From Herbaspirillum sp. DW155 (GTDB lineage Bacteria > Pseudomonadota > Gammaproteobacteria > Burkholderiales > Burkholderiaceae_D), in the NCBI RefSeq assembly GCF_037076565.1, contig NZ_AP029028.1, positions 930,001-994,000 on the forward strand: a stretch of 64,000 nt of DNA, in the 5' to 3' direction. The position numbers and the translations under genes are program-made. How positions within the stretch are numbered: position 1 is the stretch's first letter; every line of letters begins with the position of its first letter. The notes under the pieces were generated by a model. That model ran no database searches. It saw only the letters and a list, made by a program, of their open reading frames with translations, and was not told the DNA's origin. This document shows positions 9,004-17,517 of the stretch, one piece after another.

Positions 9004-10022
9004 TGCTCGTTTCTTCCTTGCGGCGCGCTTCGCACGCGCCGTGGTTCACGTCCATGGTCACCGTGGTGTTGCTGGTGCTGATGCTGGTGGTCGGCGCGCT
9101 TGGCTACGATGGCTTCCTGTCGCCCCAGGTGATGTTGAATCTCCTGATCGACAATGCCTTCCTGCTGGTGGTGGCCGTCGGCATGACTTTCGTCATCCTC
9201 TCCGGTGGCATCGACCTGTCGGTCGGATCGGTGCTGGCGCTGACCACCATGGTGGCGGCCTTCCTGCTGCAGAACTGGCACTGGCCGCCGCTGCTGGTGA
9301 TCGCTACCGTGTTGCTGATGGGGGCGGGCTTTGGTGCGGCCATGGGCGCCATGATCCATTACTTCAAGCTGCAGGCCTTCATCGTCACGCTGGCCGGGAT
9401 GTTCCTGGCGCGCGGGTTGTGCTACCTCATCAGCATCAATTCCATCACCATCGATGAGCCGCTGTTCGTGGAGCTGTCGCAGACGCGCCTGGAGTTCGCC
9501 GGCCTGTTCATTTCTCCCAGCGTGGTCATCGCTGTGCTGGTGCTGGCCGCGGCGATCTGGATGGCACACGGTACGCGCTTCGGCCGTGCCGTCTACGCCA
9601 TCGGCGGCAGCGAGCATTCGGCGCTGCTGATGGGCTTGCCGGTGGGGCGGACCAAGGTTCTGGTGTATGCCTTCAGCGGATTTTGCGCATCGGTGGCCGG
9701 CGTGCTGTTTTCCTTCTACATGCTCTCGGGCTACGGGCTGCACGCGCAAGGCGTGGAGCTGGATGCGATTGCGGCCGTGGTCATCGGAGGCACCCTGCTC
9801 ACCGGCGGATACGGGTACGTGGCCGGCACGCTCACGGGCGTGCTCATCCTTGGCGTGATCCAGACCCTCATTGCCTTCGATGGCACCCTCAGTTCCTGGT
9901 GGACCAAGATCTTCATTGGCGGGCTGCTGTTCGTCTTTTGCGTCGCGCAGCGTGTCATTTCACTGGGCGCCCTGCGCGGCCAACCGGCAGGATCGGCGAA
10001 AGCCGCGCCAGCCGTGGCTTAG
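9000..10022 (+). CDS. yjfF: Sugar ABC importer, second permease (YjfF type)
   Basis: A 340-residue membrane permease of the RbsC family and partner of YtfT. The conserved [20 protein letters not shown] block lies near residue 65, and the C-terminal block AIAAVVIGGTLLTGGYGYVA is typical of the family. It is translationally coupled to ytfT (ATGA overlap). It is the last gene of the ytfQ operon, and the following 218 nt are AT-rich and carry the next promoter. A short Ala/Pro-rich cytoplasmic tail ends the protein. Confidence 0.92.
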   Translation: MMLVSSLRRASHAPWFTSMVTVVLLVLMLVVGALGYDGFLSPQVMLNLLIDNAFLLVVAVGMTFVILSGGIDLSVGSVLALTTMVAAFLLQNWHWPPLLVIATVLLMGAGFGAAMGAMIHYFKLQAFIVTLAGMFLARGLCYLISINSITIDEPLFVELSQTRLEFAGLFISPSVVIAVLVLAAAIWMAHGTRFGRAVYAIGGSEHSALLMGLPVGRTKVLVYAFSGFCASVAGVLFSFYMLSGYGLHAQGVELDAIAAVVIGGTLLTGGYGYVAGTLTGVLILGVIQTLIAFDGTLSSWWTKIFIGGLLFVFCVAQRVISLGALRGQPAGSAKAAPAVA

Positions 10023-10240
10023 GCGGGATTTTTTAAGCTTAATTAAGATAACTTTACATAGAGGGAGTTATACCGAAAAACATATCCATTACGCTCAAAA
10101 AATCATTAGAAATGTATTGGTAAAGCAATTAATGTAGAGCCCGCAAAACAGTTGCTCTGCATGACATTCATCAGAACTAGCGGCGCTGTTTTAGATAACT
10201 ACAACACGCCATTCCAACAATGAGACTGGAGACTCGAAGC
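10023..10240 (+). promoter_or_regulatory. AT-rich promoter region upstream of chvE
   Basis: About 200 nt with much lower GC content than its surroundings separate yjfF from chvE. No coding frame of interest, no clear terminator and no perfect palindrome is seen. It most likely holds the chvE-gguAB promoter and its regulator site. Confidence 0.55.
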
Positions 10241-11314
10241 ATGAAAATCAAATCCGTATTGAGCGGTATTGCCCTCGGCCTGGGCGTCACCCTGATGTCC
10301 ATCAGCGCACAGGTGAGCGCACAGAGCAAGGCACTGGTCGGCGTGGCCATGCCCACCAAGTCCTCGGCCCGCTGGATCGCCGACGGCAACAACATGGTCA
10401 AGGTCCTGAAAGAGAAGGGCTACCAGACCGACCTGCAATACGCCGAAGACGACATCCCCAACCAGCTGTCCCAGATCGAGAACATGCTGACCAAGGGCGC
10501 CAAGGTGCTGGTGATCGCCGCCATCGACGGCACCACCCTGACCGACGTGCTGCAGAAGGCCGCCGACAAGGGCGTCAAGGTCATCGCCTATGACCGCCTG
10601 ATCCGTGGTTCCAAGAACGTCGACTACTACGCCACCTTCGACAACTTCCAGGTCGGCGTGCTGCAGGCGCAATCGCTGGAAAAGGCCCTGGGCCTGAAGG
10701 AAGGCAAGGGTCCGTTCAACATCGAACTCTTCGGTGGCTCCTCGGACGACAACAACGCCTTCTTCTTCTACAACGGCGCCATGTCGGTCCTCAAGCCCTA
10801 CATCGACAGCGGCAAGCTGGTGGTGCGTTCCAAGCAGATGGGCATGGACAAGGTAGCGACCCTGCGCTGGGATCCGGCGACCGCACAAGCCCGTATGGAC
10901 AACCTGCTGTCGGCCTTCTATACCAACGCCAAGGTCAACGCCGTGCTGTCCCCGTATGACGGCCTGTCCATCGGTATCCTGTCCTCGCTGCGCGGCGTCG
11001 GCTACGGCACCCCGCAACAGCCGTTCCCGTATGTCTCGGGTCAGGATGCGGAAGTGCCTTCGGTCAAGTCCATCATCCGTGGCGAGCAGTACTCCACCAT
11101 CTTCAAGGACACCCGCGAACTGGCCAAGGTCACCGTCGGTATGGTTGATGCCGTGCTGGGTGGCAAGGAACCCCAGATCAACGACACCAAGACCTACAAC
11201 AATGGCGTGAAGGTCGTGCCGTCCTACCTGTTGAAGCCGGTCGTGGTCGACAAGTCGAACTGGAAGGAAGTCCTGGTTGGCAGCGGCTACTACACCGAAG
11301 CACAACTGAAGTAA
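10241..11314 (+). CDS. chvE: Multiple-sugar periplasmic binding protein ChvE
   Basis: A 357-residue binding protein that matches Agrobacterium ChvE almost block for block: [74 protein letters not shown] and [14 protein letters not shown]. The signal peptide ends at VSA (residue 27). In Agrobacterium ChvE binds galactose, glucose, arabinose and related sugars for uptake through GguAB, and also signals to VirA; no vir genes are seen here, so only uptake (and possibly chemotaxis) is supported. The ATG at 10241 follows CTGGAGACTCGAAGC; another ATG seven codons earlier lacks a site. Three stacked hairpins separate it from gguA. Confidence 0.93.
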   Translation: MKIKSVLSGIALGLGVTLMSISAQVSAQSKALVGVAMPTKSSARWIADGNNMVKVLKEKGYQTDLQYAEDDIPNQLSQIENMLTKGAKVLVIAAIDGTTLTDVLQKAADKGVKVIAYDRLIRGSKNVDYYATFDNFQVGVLQAQSLEKALGLKEGKGPFNIELFGGSSDDNNAFFFYNGAMSVLKPYIDSGKLVVRSKQMGMDKVATLRWDPATAQARMDNLLSAFYTNAKVNAVLSPYDGLSIGILSSLRGVGYGTPQQPFPYVSGQDAEVPSVKSIIRGEQYSTIFKDTRELAKVTVGMVDAVLGGKEPQINDTKTYNNGVKVVPSYLLKPVVVDKSNWKEVLVGSGYYTEAQLK

Positions 11315-11421
11315 GCATCATTCTGTAATACGCGGGCAGCCGGCATCCTCGATGTCGGCCTCGCCTGCGGCAGTACCGCAAGACCCAACAAGAACAAAAA
11401 TCACCGTAAGAAGAACAGCAT

Positions 11422-11442
11422 GGTCCCGCTCTGTGCGGGACC
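11422..11442 (+). repeat. Hairpin in the chvE-gguA gap
   Basis: GGTCCCGC, a 5-nt loop and GCGGGACC form a perfect 8-bp hairpin just 1 nt before the larger inverted repeat at 11444-11503. Together they make a tandem hairpin block that could limit read-through into gguA. Confidence 0.7.
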
Positions 11443-11443
11443 G

Positions 11444-11503
11444 GGGCCTGTTCCCCTTCAATCTGTGAGCAACGCATCTCACAGATTGAAGGGGAACAGG
11501 CCC
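11444..11503. repeat. 60-bp perfect inverted repeat, short form of the GGGCCTGTTC element
   Basis: Two perfect 26-bp arms (11444-11469 and 11478-11503), starting GGGCCTGTTC and ending CTGTGAG, flank an 8-nt loop. The arms match those of the 268-bp element at 60346-60613 at 21 of 26 positions, and every difference is mirrored in the opposite arm so pairing stays perfect. The element sits in the 288-nt gap inside the chvE-gguA-gguB operon. Confidence 0.85.
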
Positions 11504-11602
11504 TTCTTTCAGGAAGTCGCGCTTGCCCAACCGCAACGCGCAAGAGACAAACAAGTCCGGTTACGTCATCCACGCAAGACCGGCAAAAGAGAGGTCAGCA
11601 TC

Positions 11603-13159
11603 ATGAGCAACATTCTGGAAATGCGCGGCATCGAGAAAAGCTTCCCGGGTGTGAAGGCGTTGAACAACGTCAACCTGGCGGTGCGCGAAGGCGAGATCCA
11701 TGCGATTGTCGGCGAGAACGGTGCCGGCAAGTCCACGCTGATGAAGGTGCTCTCCGGGGTCTACCCGCATGGCAGCTATTCCGGCGATATCGTCTACAAG
11801 GGTGAGGTGCGTGCCTTCAAGGATATCCGCGACAGCGAACACCTGGGCATCATCATCATCCACCAGGAGCTGGCTTTGGTGCCGCTGCTGTCGGTGATGG
11901 AAAACCTGTTCCTGGGCAATGAGCAGGCCCGTGGCGGCGTGATCGACTGGGAACAGTCCTACGTGCGCGCCAAGGAACTGCTGGCCAAGGTCGGTTTGAA
12001 GGAATCGCCGCTGGCCAAGGTCGGTGACCTGGGTGTGGGCAAGCAGCAGTTGATCGAGATCGCCAAGGCGCTCTCCAAGGAAGTCAAACTGCTGATCCTG
12101 GATGAGCCGACCGCCAGCCTCAATGAAAGCGACTCCGATGCCCTGCTCGAACTGCTGCTGGAACTGAAGCGCCAGGGCATTGCCTCGATCCTGATTTCGC
12201 ACAAGCTCAACGAAATTTCCAAGGTGGCCGATTCCATCACCGTGCTGCGCGACGGCACCACGGTCGATACCTTCGACTGCCGCGCTGAACCGATCAGCGA
12301 AGACCGCATCATCCAGCACATGGTGGGCCGCGAAATGGCCGACCGCTATCCGCAGCGCGATCCGAAGATTGGCGATGTCATCTTTGAAGTGCGCGACTGG
12401 CGCGTGCACCACCCGCTGCACACGGACCGCCTGGCCATCAAGGACGTCAACATGACGGTGCGCGCTGGTGAAATCGTCGGCATCGCAGGCCTCATGGGCG
12501 CGGGCCGTACCGAACTGGCCAAGAGCATCTTCGGTCGTGCCTACGGCAAGAAGATCAGCGGCCAGGCCTTCCTGCACGGCAAGCCGGTGGACCTGTCCAC
12601 CATCGAGAAAGCCATCGACAAGGGCATTGCCTACGTCACCGAAGACCGCAAGGGCGATGGCCTGGTGCTGGAAGACGACATCAAGAAGAACATCTCGCTG
12701 GCCAACCTGGGCGGCGTTTCCGAACACACGGTCATCGATGAGGCGCGCGAGTACAAGATCGCCGCAGATTTCAAGCAGCAGATGCGCATCCGTTGTTCCA
12801 GCGTGTTGCAGAAGGTGGTCAACCTCTCCGGCGGCAATCAGCAGAAGGTGGTGCTGTCGAAGTGGCTGTTCTCGCAGCCCGAGGTGCTGATCCTGGACGA
12901 ACCCACGCGCGGCATCGACGTGGGCGCCAAGTTCGAGATCTACAACATCATCAGCAAGCTGGCCGCCGAGGGCAAGTGCATCATCATGATCTCGTCGGAA
13001 ATGCCGGAACTGCTGGGCATGTGCGACCGCATCTACGTGATGAACGAAGGCCAGTTCGTGGGCCACCTGCCCAAGGCCGAGGCCACGCAGGAAAATATCA
13101 TGCGCGCCATCATGCGCAACAAGCGCATCGATGAGCCCGGCCTGTCCCAGGCCGCCTGA
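11603..13159 (+). CDS. gguA: Multiple-sugar ABC importer, double ATPase subunit
   Basis: A 518-residue tandem ABC ATPase of the GguA/MmsA (XylG-like) type. Walker A GENGAGKS lies at 37-44 of the first domain, with Walker [14 protein letters not shown]; the second domain carries [10 protein letters not shown] in place of a normal P-loop, signature [16 protein letters not shown] and Walker [14 protein letters not shown]. It energises ChvE-dependent sugar uptake. I start at the ATG at 11603 after AGAGGTCAGCATC; the frame stays open 61 codons further up, but that stretch contains the inverted repeat and has no ABC homology. Confidence 0.93.
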   Translation: MSNILEMRGIEKSFPGVKALNNVNLAVREGEIHAIVGENGAGKSTLMKVLSGVYPHGSYSGDIVYKGEVRAFKDIRDSEHLGIIIIHQELALVPLLSVMENLFLGNEQARGGVIDWEQSYVRAKELLAKVGLKESPLAKVGDLGVGKQQLIEIAKALSKEVKLLILDEPTASLNESDSDALLELLLELKRQGIASILISHKLNEISKVADSITVLRDGTTVDTFDCRAEPISEDRIIQHMVGREMADRYPQRDPKIGDVIFEVRDWRVHHPLHTDRLAIKDVNMTVRAGEIVGIAGLMGAGRTELAKSIFGRAYGKKISGQAFLHGKPVDLSTIEKAIDKGIAYVTEDRKGDGLVLEDDIKKNISLANLGGVSEHTVIDEAREYKIAADFKQQMRIRCSSVLQKVVNLSGGNQQKVVLSKWLFSQPEVLILDEPTRGIDVGAKFEIYNIISKLAAEGKCIIMISSEMPELLGMCDRIYVMNEGQFVGHLPKAEATQENIMRAIMRNKRIDEPGLSQAA

Positions 13160-13241
13160 ACGCAAGACATCAAGCCGGAGCCAAACCGGCGGCAACACCC
13201 ATAAAGTCCATCAAGACCAGAGAGTACCGAGGAGCAAGACA

Positions 13242-14453
13242 ATGGAGAGCATTGACATGAGCAAGAAACCGGTCGTCGCCAGCGGCGCCGTCGAGAAGAA
13301 GGACTACGGCAGCTTCCTGAAGAACAACATGCGCGAATACGGCATGCTGATGTCGCTGGTGGCCATCATGGCCTTCTTCCAGATCATGACCGACGGCACG
13401 CTGATGCGTCCGTTGAACCTGACCAACCTGGTCCTGCAGAACAGCTACATCGTCATCATGGCCCTGGGCATGCTGATGGTGATCGTGGCCGGTCACATCG
13501 ACCTGTCGGTGGGTTCGGTGGTGGGCCTGATCGGCGCACTGGCGGCCGTGCTGATGGTGGACTACGGCTGGGGCTTCGTGCCGGCCTCGCTCGTCTGCCT
13601 GATCGCCGGTGGCCTGATCGGTGCGGCGCAGGGTTACTGGATCGCCTACTTCAAGATCCCGTCCTTCATCGTCACCCTGGCCGGCATGCTGGTCTTCAAG
13701 GGCATGGCACTGGCCCTGCTGCAAGGCCAGTCCCTGGGCCCGTTCCCGCAGACCTTCCAGATGCTGTCTTCGGGTTTCATTCCTGAACTGACCGGCAACG
13801 CCACCTTCCGTACCACCTCCCTGATCGTGGGCGTGATCGCAGCTGCGGTGCTGATCCTGGTCAAGCTGCATGGCCGTCGCAAGCAGACCAAGCATGGCAT
13901 GGAAGACGAGCCGGTCATGTTCTTCCTGCTCAAGAACGCCATCTTCGCTGCCGCCATCATCGCCTTCAGCTACCTGCTGTCGACCTATCGCGGCATGCCC
14001 AACGTGCTCATCATCATGTTCGCGCTGATGGTGCTCTATACCTTCATCACCAGCCGTACCACCCTGGGCCGCCGTGTCTATGCCGTGGGCGGCAATGAAA
14101 AAGCGGCCAAGCTGTCGGGCATCAAGACCGAGCGCGTGTCCTTCTTCACCTTCGTCAACATGGGTGTGCTGGCCGCGCTGGCCGGCCTGATCTTCGCGGC
14201 CCGTCTGAACACCGCCACCCCCAAGGCCGGCCTGGGCTTCGAGCTGGACGTGATCGCCGCCTGCTTCATCGGTGGTGCCTCCGCCTCGGGCGGCGTGGGC
14301 AAGGTGATGGGCGCGGTCATCGGCGCCTTCATCATGGGCGTGATGAACAACGGCATGTCCATCATGGGCATCGGCATCGATTACCAGCAGATGATCAAGG
14401 GCTTCGTGCTGCTGATGGCCGTGTGCTTCGACGTCTACAACAAGAACAAGTAA
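13242..14453 (+). CDS. gguB: Multiple-sugar ABC importer, permease
   Basis: A 403-residue permease of the XylH/GguB type, longer than RbsC-like permeases because of a central cytoplasmic insert (around residues 208-235, HGRRKQTKHGMEDEPV) that XylH proteins share. The family signature VIVAGHIDLSVGSVVGLIG is near residue 80 and the late VIAACFIGGASASGGVGKV block is present. The start at 13242 follows CGAGGAGCAAGACA; a second ATG lies five codons in. A small hairpin with four Ts follows the gene, before the arabinonate dehydratase, so the two downstream genes may be read through at reduced level. Confidence 0.92.
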   Translation: MESIDMSKKPVVASGAVEKKDYGSFLKNNMREYGMLMSLVAIMAFFQIMTDGTLMRPLNLTNLVLQNSYIVIMALGMLMVIVAGHIDLSVGSVVGLIGALAAVLMVDYGWGFVPASLVCLIAGGLIGAAQGYWIAYFKIPSFIVTLAGMLVFKGMALALLQGQSLGPFPQTFQMLSSGFIPELTGNATFRTTSLIVGVIAAAVLILVKLHGRRKQTKHGMEDEPVMFFLLKNAIFAAAIIAFSYLLSTYRGMPNVLIIMFALMVLYTFITSRTTLGRRVYAVGGNEKAAKLSGIKTERVSFFTFVNMGVLAALAGLIFAARLNTATPKAGLGFELDVIAACFIGGASASGGVGKVMGAVIGAFIMGVMNNGMSIMGIGIDYQQMIKGFVLLMAVCFDVYNKNK

Positions 14454-14465
14454 GCCGGATGAGCC

Positions 14466-14490
14466 AAGGCGGGCGCAGTGCCCGCCTTTT
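14466..14490 (+). terminator. Weak terminator or attenuator after gguB
   Basis: AAGGCGGGC, loop GCAGT and GCCCGCCTT form a strong stem followed by only four Ts. The next gene begins 49 nt downstream on the same strand, so partial read-through is likely. Confidence 0.7.
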
Positions 14491-14538
14491 GCATTCGGCC
14501 CCCAGATCCTTCGTTTTCTGCCATTCGGGAATTCAACA

Positions 14539-16296
14539 ATGAGTAACGACAAAAAAGACAAGAGCCGTACCCTGCGCTCGGCCGGCTGGTTCGGGACCGC
14601 CGACAAGAACGGTTTCATGTACCGCAGCTGGATGAAGAACCAGGGCATCCCCGACCACGAGTTCCAGGGCAAGCCGGTCATCGGCATCTGCAATACCTGG
14701 TCGGAACTGACTCCCTGCAACGCCCACTTCCGCAAGGTCGCCGAACACGTGCGCCGCGGCATCATCGAAGCCGGTGGCTTCCCGGTGGAGTTCCCGGTGT
14801 TCTCCAACGGCGAATCCAACCTGCGCCCCACCGCCATGCTGACCCGCAACCTGGCCAGCATGGACGTGGAAGAATCCATTCGCGGCAATCCCATCGACGC
14901 CGTGGTCCTGCTGACCGGCTGCGACAAGACCACGCCGGCCCTGCTGATGGGCGCGGCCAGCTGTGACGTGCCGGCCATCGTCGTGACCGGTGGTCCGATG
15001 TTGAACGGCAAGCACCAGGGCCGCGACATCGGTTCCGGTACCGTGGTGTGGCAATTGTCGGAACAGGTCAAGGCCGGTGAAATCACCATCCATGACTTCA
15101 TGGCCGCCGAAGCCGGCATGTCGCGTTCGGCCGGTACCTGCAACACCATGGGCACCGCCTCCACCATGGCCTGCATGGCCGAGTCGCTGGGCGTGTCGCT
15201 GCCGCACAATGCGGCGATCCCCGCCGTTGATGCGCGCCGCTATGTTCTCGCGCACCTGTCCGGCATGCGTATCGTCGACATGGTGTGGGAAGGCCTGACC
15301 CTCTCCAAGATCCTGACCCGCAAGGCGTTCGAAAACGCCATTCGCACCAATGCGGCCATCGGCGGTTCCACCAACGCCGTGATCCACCTCAAGGCCATCG
15401 CCGGTCGCATCGGCGTGGACCTGGAACTGGAAGACTGGACCCGCATCGGCCGCGGCACCCCGACCATCGTCGACCTGCAGCCTTCGGGCCGCTTCCTGAT
15501 GGAAGAGTTCTATTACGCCGGTGGCCTGCCGGCCGTGCTGCGCCGCCTGGGCGAAGCCGACCTGCTGCCGCACAAGGATGCCCTGACCGTCAACGGCCAG
15601 ACCATGTGGGATAACGTCAAGGATGCGCCGATCTACAACGATGAAGTGGTGCGCCCGCTGGCCAAGCCGCTCATCGAAGATGGCGGCATCTGCATCCTGC
15701 GCGGCAACCTGGCGCCGCGCGGTGCGGTCTTGAAGCCCTCGGCCGCTACGCCCGAACTGATGAAGCATCGCGGCCGCGCGGTGGTCTTCGAAGACTTCAA
15801 CCACTACAAGGAACGCATCAACGATCCCGATCTGGATGTCGATGCCAGCTGCGTGCTGGTGATGAAGAACGTCGGTCCCAAGGGTTATCCGGGCATGGCC
15901 GAAGTGGGCAACATGGGCTTGCCGCCCAAGATCCTGGCCACCGGCGTGAAGGACATGGTCCGCATTTCGGATGCGCGCATGAGCGGTACCGCTTATGGCA
16001 CCGTGATCCTGCACGTGGCGCCGGAAGCCGCTGCCGGCGGTCCGCTGGGCATCGTCCAGGATGGCGACTTCATCGAACTGGATGCCTACGCCGGCAAGCT
16101 GCAGCTGGACATCAGCGAAGAAGAGATGCAACGCCGCCTGGCTGAACGCGCCAAGGTGCTGGCCGAGCGCAAGCCGGAAATGGCCGGTGGTTACCAGTCC
16201 CTGTACGTGGACCGCGTGCTGCAGGCGGACGAAGGCTGTGACTTCGACTTCCTGGTCGGCTGCCGTGGCGCCGCCGTGCCCAAGCACTCGCACTGA
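14539..16296 (+). CDS. L-arabinonate dehydratase (IlvD/EDD family)
   Basis: A 585-residue Fe-S dehydratase of the IlvD/Edd family, closest in pattern to the L-arabinonate dehydratase of Rhizobium and Azospirillum (about 580 residues). It would convert L-arabinonate to 2-keto-3-deoxy-L-arabinonate; the family also accepts D-fuconate and D-galactonate. The three cluster cysteines are C60 (ELTPCN), C128 (LTGCDK) and C201 (SAGTCNTMGT), and K129 is the residue carbamylated for Mg binding in relatives. The late block ISDARMSGTAYGTVILHV holds the likely catalytic serine. It follows the ChvE importer and precedes a sugar dehydrogenase. D-xylonate dehydratase is the main alternative. Confidence 0.85.
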   Translation: MSNDKKDKSRTLRSAGWFGTADKNGFMYRSWMKNQGIPDHEFQGKPVIGICNTWSELTPCNAHFRKVAEHVRRGIIEAGGFPVEFPVFSNGESNLRPTAMLTRNLASMDVEESIRGNPIDAVVLLTGCDKTTPALLMGAASCDVPAIVVTGGPMLNGKHQGRDIGSGTVVWQLSEQVKAGEITIHDFMAAEAGMSRSAGTCNTMGTASTMACMAESLGVSLPHNAAIPAVDARRYVLAHLSGMRIVDMVWEGLTLSKILTRKAFENAIRTNAAIGGSTNAVIHLKAIAGRIGVDLELEDWTRIGRGTPTIVDLQPSGRFLMEEFYYAGGLPAVLRRLGEADLLPHKDALTVNGQTMWDNVKDAPIYNDEVVRPLAKPLIEDGGICILRGNLAPRGAVLKPSAATPELMKHRGRAVVFEDFNHYKERINDPDLDVDASCVLVMKNVGPKGYPGMAEVGNMGLPPKILATGVKDMVRISDARMSGTAYGTVILHVAPEAAAGGPLGIVQDGDFIELDAYAGKLQLDISEEEMQRRLAERAKVLAERKPEMAGGYQSLYVDRVLQADEGCDFDFLVGCRGAAVPKHSH

Positions 16297-16362
16297 TCTT
16301 CACGTCCCTCCATCCGACCGATGCCGACGCCCCGCGCCGGCATCGGAGAGCAAGGAAACTCC

Positions 16363-17148
16363 ATGAGCAACACTCCCCAGAATGTACAACTGGCGAGCTT
16401 CCCCAGCCTCAAGGGCAAGCGCGTCTTCATCACCGGCGGTGGCACCGGCATCGGTGCGGCCATCGTCGAAGCGTTTGCGCAACAAGGTGCGCATGTCGCC
16501 TTCGTCGATATCGCCACCGAAGCCAGCGAAGCGCTGTGCAATGAAGTGGCGGCGGCCGGTCATCCCAAGCCGCTGTTCCGCCATTGCGATCTGCGTGATA
16601 TTCCGGCTTTCCAGTCCACCATTGCCGAGCTGCAAGCTCAACTGGGCGACTTCGACGTGCTGGTCAACAATGCCGCCAACGACCAGCGCCACAAGCTCGA
16701 AGAAGTGACGCTGGAATACTGGAACGACCGCATCGCCATCAACCAGCGCCCGTCCTTCTTCGCCGTGCAGTCGGTGGTGGAAGGCATGAAGCGGCGCGGT
16801 GGCGGTTCCATCATCAACTTCAGCTCGATCAGCTGGCACCAGTCCGGTGGCGGCTTCCCGGTCTACACCACGGCCAAGGCCTCGACCCTGGGTCTCACGC
16901 GCGGCCTGGCACGCGACCTCGGTCCGCACAAGATCCGCGTCAATACCGTGACACCGGGCTGGGTCATGACCGAACGCCAGATCAAGTTGTGGCTGGATGA
17001 AGAAGGCAAGAAGGCGATTGCCCGCAACCAGTGCCTGCAGGGCGATCTGCTGCCCTGGCACCTGGCGCGCATGGTCCTGTTTTTGGCCGCCGACGACAGC
17101 GCGATGTGCACCGCGCAGGAATTCATCGTCGACGCCGGCTGGGTGTGA
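16363..17148 (+). CDS. SDR sugar 1-dehydrogenase, XylB-like
   Basis: A 261-residue classical short-chain dehydrogenase. The nucleotide-binding GGGTGIG is at 25-31, the NNAAND element at 102-107, and the catalytic set is S154/S155, Y168 and K172 (YTTAK). The chain closely follows Caulobacter D-xylose 1-dehydrogenase XylB (SLKGKRVFITGGGTGIG, NDQRHKLEEVT, GGGSIINFSSISWH, INDAGW-like end VDAGWV). It probably oxidises an aldopentose or galactose to the lactone, the step before lactonase and arabinonate or galactonate dehydratase. The start at 16363 follows CAAGGAAACTCC. It ends the operon before a strong terminator at 17206. The exact sugar cannot be read from sequence. Confidence 0.82.
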   Translation: MSNTPQNVQLASFPSLKGKRVFITGGGTGIGAAIVEAFAQQGAHVAFVDIATEASEALCNEVAAAGHPKPLFRHCDLRDIPAFQSTIAELQAQLGDFDVLVNNAANDQRHKLEEVTLEYWNDRIAINQRPSFFAVQSVVEGMKRRGGGSIINFSSISWHQSGGGFPVYTTAKASTLGLTRGLARDLGPHKIRVNTVTPGWVMTERQIKLWLDEEGKKAIARNQCLQGDLLPWHLARMVLFLAADDSAMCTAQEFIVDAGWV

Positions 17149-17205
17149 GCATGACAGCGGCGATGGTGTAGCCGCAGCGATGCGATACAACGTCGTGCCG
17201 TTCAA

Positions 17206-17237
17206 GGGAGTCGCCAAACGGCGACTCTTTTTTTTTT
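17206..17237 (+). terminator. Rho-independent terminator of the chvE/arabinonate operon
   Basis: GAGTCGCC, loop AAAC and GGCGACTC form a perfect 8-bp stem followed by ten Ts. Confidence 0.95.
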
Positions 17238-17300
17238 GCGCAAAGATTTGCGCAAACGCGGGTGAGCAGGGAAGTCTCGACAAGACTGCTTGGGAATGTG

Positions 17301-17327
17301 TTTAAAAGCTGTATGACAGCTTTTAAA
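17301..17327. repeat. AT-rich 12-bp inverted repeat
   Basis: TTTAAAAGCTGT, loop ATG and ACAGCTTTTAAA are perfect arms in the 369-nt gap between two convergent genes. The surroundings are T-rich. It could be a second terminator for either strand or a protein site. The rest of this gap (17149-17517) shows only terminators. Confidence 0.7.
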
Positions 17328-17477
17328 AACTTAGTTTTTTTCGCCTTTGAAGTGTTGTTTTTTTGCAGCGATTTTTTTAAGTTTTGAGGCCGTGACGAGA
17401 ATTTGTGGCGGACGATTTTTGGCGTTTTCAGACAGACTTACGCTTCCTTACATTACTTAATAAAACTCGGCGCACCG

Positions 17478-17513
17478 GGCAGATGCCCGGCATGGGCATG
17501 CCGGGCATCTGCC
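17478..17513 (-). terminator. GC-rich terminator hairpin after the LysR gene
   Basis: Perfect 16-bp arms (GGCAGATGCCCGGCAT and its complement) with a GGGC loop lie 4 nt past the LysR-gene stop. The T-rich stretch on the minus strand begins only about 10 nt later, so termination may be imperfect. Confidence 0.7.
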
Positions 17514-17517
17514 GCGT

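Noticed and set aside
10241..14453. Possible vir-type plant-virulence region because of ChvE
   Set aside because: No virA/virG, T-DNA borders or type IV secretion genes occur in the window; only the sugar-uptake function is supported.
13170..15209. Very long open frame (679 codons) antisense to gguB and the arabinonate dehydratase gene
   Set aside because: It is a by-product of high GC and codon bias; the translation is low-complexity, rich in His, Gln and Asp, and both plus-strand genes match known families.
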